A DNA stretch of 37,500 nt, taken from contig CAJNDS010002129.1 in assembly GCA_905221605.1 (NCBI GenBank), positions 126,001-163,500 of the forward strand, given 5' to 3'. The position numbers and the translations under genes were made by a program. Of this stretch, positions 28,940 through 37,500 are shown piece after piece. This DNA comes from Symbiodinium natans. Taxonomy: Eukaryota; Sar; Dinophyceae; Suessiales; Symbiodiniaceae. The notes under the pieces were generated by a model. The model was not told where the DNA came from and searched no databases. It saw nothing but the letters and a program-made list of their open reading frames with translations. Numbering within the stretch: the first letter of the stretch is position 1; each line of letters starts with the position of its first letter.

Positions 28940-29844
28940 GTGTAGCCAGTTCTCTCTGCTTGTAGGGTCCACGCGGGGCTTAGGATTTCCGCCGCGAATG
29001 GAAGCAGTTGACTCCCAGCGCAGACTGGGAGGCGGAAGTGTGCGAGGTCCGATCCGAAAACTGGAGGCTTGCCTGCGAAACACCCAAACCCTTTTCCTCA
29101 TAGGGTTAGGATGTTCCGCTGTTCCATGTTCTTCGCATCAGCCTTAAAAGAATTAGAATGTGGGGTGGGAGGGAGACGGGTACTACAATTACAACTGCCT
29201 GTCATGGTAACTGTTGCTAGGAGGCGATAAGTTCAGGGCTTTGGGCTACAGATCTGATGAGCGCTACTTGAACCCTAAATCCGTGGCACCCATGCCAGGT
29301 CGTTGCAGCTGCGCAGTCATTGACCTCAGCACGGCTTTAAAAGGTTTAGGGTCAGAGAGAGGTCCAAGGTGCTGCCATTCTCGGATGGTTTTGGCAATTT
29401 AATTGAAGTAGGCCATCTGCTGCTCTCTCTTCGTCACATCATTTCCTGTTAGTTTTGCAGAGACATTGGCGACGCTGTTGCGGTTGTAATTGAGGGGCTC
29501 TAATGTAGAACTATATTTTCGGAGGATGGGCAGTAAAACGCTCTTTTCCTTTCTAAGCAGGTCCGTTTTCGAACCCCCTCAGCTGCAAACCTCTTATTTT
29601 CGCGATGACACACGTAAACCCCTGGCCCTGTTATCGTTCATATGGGGGCGGTTTTGAGGGCTCTAAATCCCGTGCGGCTAGTCTGTTTGGTGGCTACAAA
29701 AGCCTCAATCCTTAAAACCCTAAAGCCCCCCCCCTTTAAGGGGCCCCCTAAAGTTCCAGAAGCCCTCGAACCTTGGGCCGCCATGCACTAAAACCCCAAC
29801 TCTCCAGACAAAGGTCCTGGTTCGAGGGCTTCAGGGTTTTGGGG

Positions 29845-29937
29845 TGCAATAATCACCAATAGTATTCCCTTATGGCCCCTTGATCATTCTACCATAGTAA
29901 CCCCCAAAACCCTATTTTAATTTTTCAGGCCCCTATA
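29845..29937 (+). mobile_element. Short element, family F copy 2
   Basis: Matches 3330-3428 over most of its length, including AATAGTATTCCCTTA and ACCCCCAAAACCCTATTTTAA. Unique sequence from 28940 to 29844 and up to 30120 shows no gene that can be supported. Confidence 0.6.
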
Positions 29938-30146
29938 GTACGTTTAGGGATTTGGGGTTTAGGGCTTGGAGGGTTGCCAAGGCTTAACTTAGGCTTGAGG
30001 ACACTTGTCAATTGCCTGCTCACCCTTTCAAGCCACAAGCAGCCTTTGGAAAAAGCAGTGCCGAGCTCGAGCCCCTACATCTTAAGATTTAGGGTTTAGG
30101 GGTTGCAAGGGGTCAAAAGGGGTTGCAAGGGTATGTTTTCAGAAAA

Positions 30147-30376
30147 AGCGAGAGAGAGGGAGAGAGGGAGAGAGACAGAGAGAGAGAGGGAGAGCGGGCC
30201 CGCGTGGCCGGAGCCACCCTCTTGAGGGGGCCTCTTCGCTGTGTAGAAGAAGAAGAAGAGAGATCACAAAGAAACCGGACTGCGTGGCTGGGCGCGCCCA
30301 GTGAGTGGGGAGGGGGAGACCCTTCCTCAGGCCCCGTAGAAGAAGAAGAAGAAGAAGAGAGAGAGAGAGAGAGAGA
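30147..30376 (+). repeat. GA and GAA microsatellites
   Basis: (GA)n with GGGA interruptions at 30147-30195, AGAAGAAGA at 30246-30262 and (GAA)n(GA)n at 30336-30376. A 149-codon open frame follows (30380-30826) but resembles nothing and begins in the repeat. Confidence 0.85.
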
Positions 30377-30895
30377 TAGTTGAAGCCCATCAGGTTGCAA
30401 TTAGGCAAGCGGCGGGAGTCCTACAAAACCGCGAAAGCCGCCCAGGAGGTGCCGATTGCATGTGTGGGGTGGAAGGGCCTCAATTCGGGCTTCACTAGCA
30501 TCAGTGGCAGCGCACAGCTCAAAGCACGCGAAGCCCTACACCCTACACCCCATAACTCGTTGCTTGCCACGAAGCATCCTGCAGCCAAGTCGTCCAGAAC
30601 GACCGACCATCCCAAACTAAGCCCAGAACTTGAATTGAAGGCACTGAGCGAAAAAAACCACGACAGCCTACTGGCCCGCGCACTGCGTGACGAGGGCGCA
30701 GCGTGTGGGCCTCGGAAGGGATTTGGTGTTTCGAGATCTTGGCTCGGGCAGCAGGCTAGCCTTGCAGCAGTCTTCTGTATTTCGGGGGGTTTACTTTTGG
30801 TGGGATCCGCCCAGGGGTCTGGGAACTAAGAAGTAGCAAGAAGCGCGATGGCTCCGGCATGTTCCAGTGTTTTCCAGTTCGTCTGCTCACCAGAG

Positions 30896-30923
30896 GTTGG
30901 CAGTACTGGACGACTACGATGAG
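30896..30923 (+). CDS. Possible exon (28 nt)
   Basis: After CACCAGAG the frame reads LAVLDDYDE, ending at a GC donor (GCATGT, 30924). The pattern is reminiscent of a TPR helix end. Too short to rely on. Confidence 0.2.
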
Positions 30924-31511
30924 GCATGTAACCGTCGGGCGCCCTGGAGGGTTGGCGGGAGGCGATTTACGTGTCGAGCTCGGATTCCGTAGTGAGTATC
31001 GCTGTATAGTTTTGTTCACTTCATACATCAAACCTGCAGGGGTCGTCTAGGCCCTAGGCATCACCAAGAAACACATCTTGGCTCAGACACGGCTTCCGTT
31101 TGAACTAAGTTTTCCTTGAGATGCCCTAACCCCCTAAGAATCCGTAAGAACAGGGCATCGCCCAAGTAGCCCAAATCGGATCTTTCCTTTCCCCTGAAGT
31201 TTTAGGATCCTGACAGCCCATCACTCAATGCACCATATGGGTACTTCTAAAGTCCGGCTGCCTTTTTGGGTCCCCTATATAAAACTCGGCATCCCTTAAA
31301 GTAAAGGACCCCAAAAGGGGACCCTAATTCAGAGAGAGCTACCCAGAAAAACCCCCCAACAAACCCCAAAACTCCAGCGCTTCGGCACCCTAAACCCTAA
31401 ACCCTAAACTCCCGAGGCCTCAAAGATGCTGCCAGTACGGCCTCCAGGGCTGGAACCCCGGCCGTGGTCTTCCTAAACCCTAAACCCCAAACCCTAAGCC
31501 CCCCCGGGTTC

Positions 31512-31647
31512 TTAGTAGGGAATGAGGGAATAGGGCCCCATTATATGTACCCTTTACGGGGTTAGAAAAGGCACCTCATTTAGTAGGGAATGAGGGAATT
31601 AGGGCCCTGCATATCCCCTTTAAGGGGTTATATAGGGTACCTCATTC
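31512..31647 (+). repeat. 68-bp direct repeat, two copies
   Basis: TTAGTAGGGAATGAGGGAAT starts at 31512 and 31580, and each copy ends in ACCTCATT. Internal CCCCTTTAAGGGG is palindromic in copy 2. Confidence 0.8.
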
Positions 31648-31730
31648 CGCCAGCCAGTCTTGGGTGTTCGGATTTGGCTAGAGGGTTTAAGCTAGGTAGG
31701 CCCTGGGGATGTATTTTCATATTTTCCCTT

Positions 31731-31856
31731 CTTGGGTTTAAGAGGATCCTATTTAGGAACATTTTCTTCAGATGGTTCATATATACCCTGATTGGGTTTA
31801 AGAGGATCATATTTAGGACTCCTTATTGGGTTTAAGAGGATCATGTTTAGGAACAT
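31731..31856 (+). repeat. Three copies of a 28-bp direct repeat
   Basis: TTGGGTTTAAGAGGATC followed by TATTTAGGA or TGTTTAGGA lies at about 31732, 31792 and 31826, with unequal spacing. It encodes a repetitive open frame (GFKRI-FR) that is unlikely to be a gene. Confidence 0.8.
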
Positions 31857-32004
31857 TGCTTTTTTCAGGTGGTTTCAAGGGGCCATCCTAGGTTAGGGTT
31901 TGGGGTTTTCGACGTTCCCGGCTTGGCCCTCAGCCCGTGGTTCGAAAAGGGTCTCGAAAAGAATGGTTGGCTTTAGGGTCTCGGGTTTCGGGATTAGGGT
32001 CTAG

Positions 32005-32078
32005 GCACAGCGCTCGAACAAAGGAGCAGTACTACTGCGTGCAGTCAGTAGTACTGCTCCTTTGTTCGAGCGCTGTGC
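32005..32078. repeat. Perfect 33-bp inverted repeat (hairpin), 8-nt loop
   Basis: Arm 32005-32037 (starting GCACAGCGCTCGAACAAAGG) is the exact reverse complement of 32046-32078; the loop is CGTGCAGT. Such a perfect stem is unusual in this diverged repeat landscape. It could be a small-RNA precursor, a recent foldback insertion or a regulatory dyad. No gene on either side is defined. Confidence 0.97.
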
Positions 32079-32442
32079 TGAGATCCGAAACTTCCACCCC
32101 CGGCCAACTGCCCAAGCCCGGATGCAAAAGGGTCTAGGCTTTAGGGTTTAGGGTTTGTCTTCAATGAGTCGAGAGCGGGGATGTAGATGCAAGGTCGCTG
32201 CATAAGCGCGTTGCCCCCCCTTTTTTGACAGGTGGTTTGGGGTTTGGGGCCTCGGGCCGCTTTGCCAACCTTAATCTGATTCATTCCCCTATATAACCTC
32301 TTTATGACCCTTAGATAGTCCCTATATATGTATATATATATATACCTAGGTAGCCCCTAAATCACCCCTAGCCTAAGGTCCCTAAGAAGGGTCCCTCCTT
32401 TAGTCCCTTGACAAGAGCAGCAATCCAGGCCCAAGATGATCC

Positions 32443-32486
32443 CCTAGGGTTTAGGGTGTAGGGTTTAGGGTTTAGGGTTTAGGGTC
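32443..32486 (+). repeat. TTTAGGG heptamer array
   Basis: About six units with one GTGTAGGG variant. Confidence 0.85.
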
Positions 32487-32750
32487 TTAAATGCTCCGAT
32501 ATGTCAACCCGCCCCCCCCCCAACCCAGCCCCAAACACTGTGAATCCTGAAATCCCTAAAAACCCCTATAACCCTATAAACCCCATTAATAAAATCAAAT
32601 AAAACAAAAATAAAACCCAAGCCCTCTAAACCCCTTAAACCCTGTAAAGCCCAAATCCTCCAAAAACAACGCAGCCCTCCGAACCCGTTGAGACCACCCT
32701 GTCCATGCTCCGAGGCCGGCGATATCACCACCCAGGCAGGTCCATCGTGA

Positions 32751-32814
32751 CCCTAAACCCTAAACCCTAAACCCTAAACCCTAAACCCTAAACCCTAAAC
32801 CCTAAACCCTAAAC
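32751..32814 (-). repeat. CCCTAAA heptamer array
   Basis: Nine perfect units, followed within 15 nt by a family C element. Confidence 0.95.
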
Positions 32815-32827
32815 CCATCGCAGGGAA

Positions 32828-32936
32828 CTTGGTAGGCCGGTGGTGCCCTTGTTGCCCGTTTTGTTTGGGGCTCTGGGTCCCCAAAAAGGGGCACCCCTTA
32901 CTGTAAGATGGTTAGTGGGCTGCCAGAAGGTTCAGA
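32828..32936 (+). mobile_element. tRNA-like short element, family C copy 4
   Basis: TTGGTAGGCCGGTGGTGCCC corresponds to the left end of the left-arm copies, and CCCCAAAAAGGGGCACCCC to their right part. GGCTCTGGGTCC is a degraded B-box-like motif. Confidence 0.45.
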
Positions 32937-33284
32937 CCCTCACGTCGGGCGTCTCTTTTCGTGTTACATTGACATGCTTGTGGGATCAAGTGGTTGATTT
33001 ATGTAGGGTTGCGGCTTTCAGCGAAACAAGTGACGTTTTACGGCCCAGTGGTTGAACTCAAATGGCCCAAAGCCCGATAAACGGTAAAATCCTTGCCGTG
33101 CTGGGGTTACGGGTTTAAGGTGTGGGTCAATGCAGCCAGAACCCTCATTCAGAATCAGTGACAGCTTCAAGCTCTGGGCGACACCAGCAACCTAAGCTCC
33201 TGACTCAGGAACTCCCAAGGCTTCAGCCAAGACGCAATTGGGAGGGTGCGGACAGGGGAAGTAATCAGCAAAGTAGCAAAAGTA

Positions 33285-33335
33285 GCCCTAAACCCCCTAA
33301 CCCTAAACCCTAAACCCCCCCAACCCTAAACCCTA
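33285..33335 (-). repeat. CCCTAAA heptamer array ending at an acceptor
   Basis: Seven imperfect units ending CCCTAG; its last AG is the proposed acceptor of the exon at 33337. Confidence 0.85.
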
Positions 33336-33336
33336 G

Positions 33337-33439
33337 ACTCATCGAGAAGCAGGCCTCCATCATGCGCTTCGCAGCGGATGTGCACATCAACCGCGGCAAC
33401 TTCAAGGAGGCCAGGCTTGCCAGAGAGCTGCAGCTGCAG
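33337..33439 (+). CDS. Candidate exon of a right-arm gene
   Basis: The acceptor is the last CCCTAG of a CCCTAAA array, and the donor is GC (GCATTC) at 33440. The frame begins LIEKQASIMRFAADVHINRG and continues NFKEARLARELQLQ. It has GC-rich third positions, no stop and a helical, TPR-like flavour, but no family is recognised. This is the best coding signal in the right arm. Confidence 0.55.
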
Positions 33440-34105
33440 GCATTCGGGGGTTCATGCTTGTTTTGGGATTGGACTTTTTGTAAGTCTAGAATAAACATTT
33501 TGAAAAACATGAAATATAAATAATAAGAAGAAAAAACAATAGAATTGCAGTTATTATAATAGTAAGTCTTAGTAAGTAGCTTGGCTTGAGGGTTTAGAGC
33601 TCAGGGCTTCGGGGTGCAGGGCTTGAGTTAGTGAGCAAGCCTCCATCTGGAGCCGACAATCTCAACTACTGACCTCTGGAGGAAGGGAAGGGGAAGGGAA
33701 GGTAGACCCCATTGTGGGGCGTGGAGGGGGGGGGCATAAGGGGGTGGAGGGGGGGCAAGGGGGCGAATGGGGGCTGCTTCTTGCTGCGTCCGAGGCTCTC
33801 TCCGCTGCCAGGGATGGAGTAGAAATCGCAGAGCGGCAAGGAGACAAGCACGGGCCTTACATGCACCGCGCTAACTACGCTGTTTCGGGGCGTGGGAGAG
33901 GCAATTTTGAGATTCTACAGCGCATTGGGTTCCAACACGGTTGCCCCATGCTGCTTTCACCTTTCAGGTCAACATCAAACCCTAGTTGATCCTTTTAATG
34001 TGCCGAGCCTTTCTTCGCCCTCTTAAATTAGCACGTGCAGGAGAGCTTGGCAGTATGTGCCAGAAGCTTGTTGTTGGGATTGGAGTAGTTGCTTCGTGCG
34101 TTTCC

Positions 34106-34330
34106 TGCCACTTCTTCTTCTTATTCTTATTCTTATTCTTATTCTTGTTATTCTTCTTATACTTCTTCTTATTCTTCTTGTTCTTGTTCTTGTTCTTCTT
34201 CTTCTTCTTCTTCTTCTTCTTCTTCTTCTTCTTCTTCTTCTTCTTCTTCTTCTTCTTCTTCTTCTTCTTCTTCTTCTTCTTCTTCTTCTTCTTCTTCTTC
34301 TTCTTCTGCTTCTTTTTCTTCTTCCCCTTC
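34106..34330 (+). repeat. CTT trinucleotide microsatellite
   Basis: About 35-40 perfect CTT units at roughly 34190-34307, with degenerate ATTCTT units before. Poly-Phe, poly-Leu and poly-Ser open frames arise here and are not genes. Confidence 0.97.
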
Positions 34331-34564
34331 TTCTTTGAGCTTCCTCACTTAGTACAAACCCCTTTTTCTCCTGCTCTTACAAGGCACAGACCGACACGTT
34401 TCGTGCCGGTCGTGTGCAAATATGGGGGGGGGTTCTCTCTGTTCGTTTCGAGGATTGAGCAGTTGTTCACGCGACATACACCGGAAGAAGGAACCACTGC
34501 TGGGAAGGGGCTTTGAGGCACGCCAAAGGATCACCATGGCTCCGGCCCCGGGGCCGTCGACCAG

Positions 34565-34621
34565 GAGGCCGCCATTTTCGTTAAGAAAGTGCAGAAAGTT
34601 CGACGTCTGTGCAAGCTCCTG
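34565..34621 (+). CDS. Candidate exon of a right-arm gene
   Basis: The acceptor is CGACCAG. The frame reads EAAIFVKKVQKVRRLCKLL, a basic helix. The donor is GTCTGG at 34622, or the better GTAAGA at 34632 with a short extension. Function not recognised. The start phase 0 matches the end phase of the candidate exon at 33337-33439. Confidence 0.4.
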
Positions 34622-34798
34622 GTCTGGGTCTGTAAGAACGCAAAGAATCCTTGAGGAGCATCCCCTCCTGAGCGGCACTTGGTAAGTCTATGGGGTTCAG
34701 CTTAGGGTTTAGGGTTTAGGGTTGCTAGAGGGTTGGTTGTTGGTTTCCAAAACAGGCCTGTCCCAGGTCGATGTCGTCGTCCCATTTCCAACATGCAG

Positions 34799-34837
34799 GC
34801 TGCCTCGGTAAATCCTCCTGCAGTTCAGTTGCTGCAG
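34799..34837 (+). CDS. Candidate exon of a right-arm gene
   Basis: The acceptor is CAACATGCAG and the donor GTGGGT at 34838. The frame reads AASVNPPAVQLLQ in phase 0 at both ends, compatible with the preceding candidate exon ending at 34621. Short, so evidence is weak. Confidence 0.3.
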
Positions 34838-34853
34838 GTGGGTGGCAATTAAA

Positions 34854-34944
34854 ACCTAGACCCTAAACCCTAAGCCCCAAACCCCAAACCCCAAACCCCA
34901 AGCCCCAAACCCCAAACCCCAAACCCCAAACCCCCAAACCCTAA
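34854..34944 (-). repeat. CCCCAAA/CCCTAAA array
   Basis: About 12 units, mostly the CCCCAAA variant rather than CCCTAAA, unlike all other arrays here; followed by a candidate exon. Confidence 0.9.
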
Positions 34945-34978
34945 GCCTGAGGCGGAACATGGCCAGAGCACTTGAGAC
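34945..34978 (+). CDS. Candidate exon of a right-arm gene
   Basis: This segment follows a long CCCCAAA/CCCTAAA array that ends in CCCTAAG, and it ends at the strong donor GTGAGTAC (34979). The best frame reads LRRNMARALET. Phase agreement with neighbouring candidates is not established. Confidence 0.35.
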
Positions 34979-35115
34979 TGTGAGTACAGCCTTGGCCTTG
35001 GATTTGGGCGGCTTGGGGTTTTTTTTTGTGTTTGTTTAAGGGGTTTTCCATTCCAGGGCTTAGACCGGGCTCAAGAGGCTTGTGGGTCAAAAGGAATCTG
35101 GGAGGTTTTTGGGTT

Positions 35116-35154
35116 TAGGGTTTAGGGTTTAGGGTTTAGGGTTTAGGGTTTAGG
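35116..35154 (+). repeat. TTTAGGG heptamer array
   Basis: Five to six clean units. Confidence 0.9.
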
Positions 35155-35554
35155 GGGGAGATTTGGGTTTGGATTGCAGGATTCTTGTGGATGTCGGCGC
35201 GCAGCGTGTGCCTGCCTAGTGTGTTCGAAGGATGCGACCTGTTTCTGCGTCCGGCGTCTGCTTTGCCGTGACGTTTCTGGGCGATTGTACATTGACATGG
35301 GCCTGACAGAACAAGAGAACAAGAACGATGAGCAGCGCAGCAAGGATTATTTACAATGTATCCTCATTCAGTTGTGTTCTTACATTCCTCTATCAGCGTG
35401 AGGGTATATTGTTACTTCTATCCTTACATAATTTTGCGGAGAGGGGGGGTCCGGCCTTGGGGTGCACAGCACGCGGCGACTCCCTGAAGTCCTAAACCCT
35501 AAACCTTCAGATCACGCAACAGATTTCCTAAACCCTAAACCCTAAACTCCCTGC

Positions 35555-35669
35555 AGGTTCATGGGTCCCATGGGCCGTTAGATCTCAGGTTGCAAGTCGG
35601 GGAAGTTAGCGTCCTACTTAACTATAAGTTGCAACCCTATTTGAGATATTGATGCCCATGAAGCTTCGA
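35555..35669 (+). mobile_element. Inverted-repeat element, family D copy 2
   Basis: The left end AGGTTCATGGGTCCC matches copy 1 (14722). The right end, inverted, reads CTCGAAGCTTCATGGGCA. Inside, ATCTCAGGTTGCAA pairs with TTGCAACC and TGAGAT, so the whole element can fold back. Confidence 0.6.
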
Positions 35670-35674
35670 GAAAC

Positions 35675-35724
35675 ACCCCAAACCCTAAACCCTACACCCT
35701 AAACCCCAAACCCTAAACCCTGAA
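35675..35724 (-). repeat. CCCTAAA heptamer array
   Basis: About six to seven units with CCCTACA and CCCCAAA variants, directly after the family D element. Confidence 0.85.
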
Positions 35725-36684
35725 CGCAATGCCAAACCTTGGTCTAGGGCCCTGGGGCCTTAAGAGATCCACCGCGAGGCCCAAGGCGTCCTCAACAACT
35801 TCCAGCAGGCGGGGTTTGGGGTTCAGGGTTTGGGGTTTAGGGTTTAGGGGCGTTTCAGCCTCTCGGCACTTCGGGGTTCCGGTTTTGATGTGTAGCACGG
35901 GGAATCTGGGTCCCCTGTTATAGAACCCTTATATACACTACACATCATAAGAGGCCCCATACTTCGGATCCCTTTAAATCCCTTTACACAAGGATAAGGG
36001 ACCATACGAAGGGCCCATGGTTCCAACCTTGGGTTAAGTTAAGACGCCTGAGGACTTCTTTGGTGTGGGGTAGAAGGTCGTTGGATGGCTTCTGGTTCCG
36101 AAAATTTGTCGGAGATGGTTTTTTCAAGCTGCAACAGGGCGTGGAGCCCTTAATGCATGGAAGGCACATTTTGGTGTAGCCTTCTTGATAGGAGCATCTA
36201 GCCAGTGGGTTTTGCGACGCAGGGTTGGAAGATAGGCTTTCTCCAAAACATGTGGATACTATATCTCTTCAGACTTCAAAGCACTATCGCGAACATGCCC
36301 CAAACATCGGACGCCCGAAAGCAGGTGCGGCTTCAGAAGAGACGACAGTGGTAAAGCTCTTTGTGGCCAGTTGAGAGTTAGAAGCGAAGTTCGAGGTTAC
36401 ATCCGACGAACTCTAGCTAAGCAGAGGCTGCTATCAAGCTTTTTGGGCAAAAGTGTCTCGGCCACCTTGGATATGAAACCAGGAAAAACTGAGGCGACAG
36501 TTCTCGACTTGGGCAAGTCAGATCAACACGACACCAGAGCTGATGAAAGGCTGCGGCCTTAAACGTAGATCTAGCCCCGGCCCAGATTCAGCTCGGGAGA
36601 TCAAAGGATCCTTCGGGTTTAGGGTTTAGGGTTGGGTTTTAGGGTCAGTCTTCCCTAGACCCCAAACCCTGCCCTTGACTTCAG

Positions 36685-36723
36685 GCAGTGAAGGAGGCTA
36701 AGGAATGCCAGGACCTGTACCAG
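36685..36723 (+). CDS. Candidate exon of a right-arm gene
   Basis: The acceptor is CTTGACTTCAG and the donor GC (GCCAGG) at 36724. The frame reads AVKEAKECQDLYQ, a charged helix similar in style to the 33.3-kb candidate exon. Function unknown. Confidence 0.4.
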
Positions 36724-37133
36724 GCCAGGATTCTTTGGGGGGGTCCAGTGCAAGGAGGGGTATTGCAGCTTCAGGCATTTTACAAGGCCCATGTTAAAGT
36801 TTTAGGTTGTTGAATAGCGGTTTGGGAATCCACAGTCCTTAATTATGTCGACTTCGGTTGTTAGAGGATCAGGAAGAAAGGGGTGTGACAATTTAGAACA
36901 CCCCTTCGAAACGAAACTCGTTGGGTCTGCACCCCTCCTCGCACCTCGACAACCGTTAGGCTTTCTTGGGTTTTTGGGAAAGGGTCTAGGGTCACATACC
37001 ATGACCCCCAGAACCAGAAGAGGCTGTCAGATGCTTGGGCAAACAACCAGATCGTTCTGGCAGGTGGGGTTCAATTTTCCCTGTTTGGTTCCCTAAGCCC
37101 TAAAAACCTAAACCCTATACCGCATTGTCTCAG

Positions 37134-37238
37134 GCTATATGGAGAATCGTCCCAAGGGAATCCAAGAGCAGTTCAGACAGCGGCAGGAAGTTGGCGACCC
37201 CATGGGGGAGGAGAGGGCTTTGGAGCATCTCGGCTCCT
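37134..37238 (+). CDS. Candidate exon of a right-arm gene
   Basis: The acceptor is CATTGTCTCAG, after a CCCTAAA-rich stretch, and the donor is GTGAGC at 37239. The frame YMENRPKGIQEQFRQRQEVG continues DPMGEERALEHLGS without a stop. Coding-like and charged, but not assignable to a family. The gene probably continues beyond the window. Confidence 0.45.
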
Positions 37239-37500
37239 GTGAGCTGAGAAAGGGTTTAGGGTTGAAAGGGTTTACAGTAGGGTGTAGGATGACTGAGTAA
37301 GCAGACCACTGCGTTCTTGTGAGGTAACCAGCTTTTCTGACCACCCGACGAGGACGATGTATGAAATAACCTGGTCTCCTTAACATAGAAAGCTCATTGA
37401 CTTATCATAAGAGGCTTAATAGTTATACAATAGTCTGCTCATCCTAGGAACCTTTCTACCATTATCGGGTTACATGAGCAAAGGGTCAAAACTATGGTAC

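Noticed and set aside
30380-30829. 149-codon + strand frame
   Set aside because: Starts at the end of a GA repeat, shows no domain, and there is an equally open - strand frame; not enough to call a gene.
33986-34516. 176-codon frame with a poly-Phe core
   Set aside because: Produced by the CTT microsatellite; the shifted frames give poly-Leu and poly-Ser.

Overview
This looks like nuclear DNA of a dinoflagellate. Three things point there. (1) A voltage-gated cation channel with paired EF-hands is encoded on the + strand as about 20 very short exons (23-108 nt). (2) Its introns start with a mixture of GC, GT and GA and end in AG, usually followed by G, which is the splice-site pattern known from dinoflagellates. 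(3) TTTAGGG/CCCTAAA heptamer arrays (the plant/alveolate telomere unit) occur throughout, in both orientations, in non-coding DNA. The organism call is inference; no marker gene names a species.

Left arm (about 1-14.5 kb): one channel gene, invisible to long-ORF searching because coding is only about 1.1 kb in 14 kb. The recovered exons read in order S2, S2-S3 linker, S3, S3-S4 loop, S4 (five Arg at every third residue), S4-S5 linker, S5, S5-P region, pore loop (SVSGGLDW), S6, post-S6 helix, EF-hand 1, linker helix, EF-hand 2 and a C-terminal helix. All proposed junctions keep reading phase and no exon holds a stop. S1, the true start and the C-terminus were not found. The introns hold heptamer arrays and several families of about 100-bp elements with terminal inverted repeats, some with target-site duplications and some ending at or near a splice acceptor, so they behave like introners or MITEs.

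Middle (about 14.5-28.2 kb): few genes recognised. It holds more heptamer arrays, an AGT/AGC microsatellite, a 3-kb AT-rich satellite built of GGAATTTAA units in alternating orientation (17.3-20.3 kb), an 87-bp tandem repeat with a strong dyad (20.43-20.67 kb), 270-400-bp tandem units (20.8-21.8 kb), an almost exact duplication offset by 1073 bp, and a long polypurine/polypyrimidine tract of about 300-bp modules mixed with CT/GA microsatellites.

Right arm (28.2-37.5 kb): heptamer arrays and short inverted-repeat elements return, including second copies of three left-arm families, together with exon-like segments that suggest another intron-rich + strand gene of unknown function. A perfect 33-bp inverted repeat with an 8-nt loop lies at 32.0 kb. 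No rRNA, tRNA, CRISPR, bacterial-type operon or reverse transcriptase was found.
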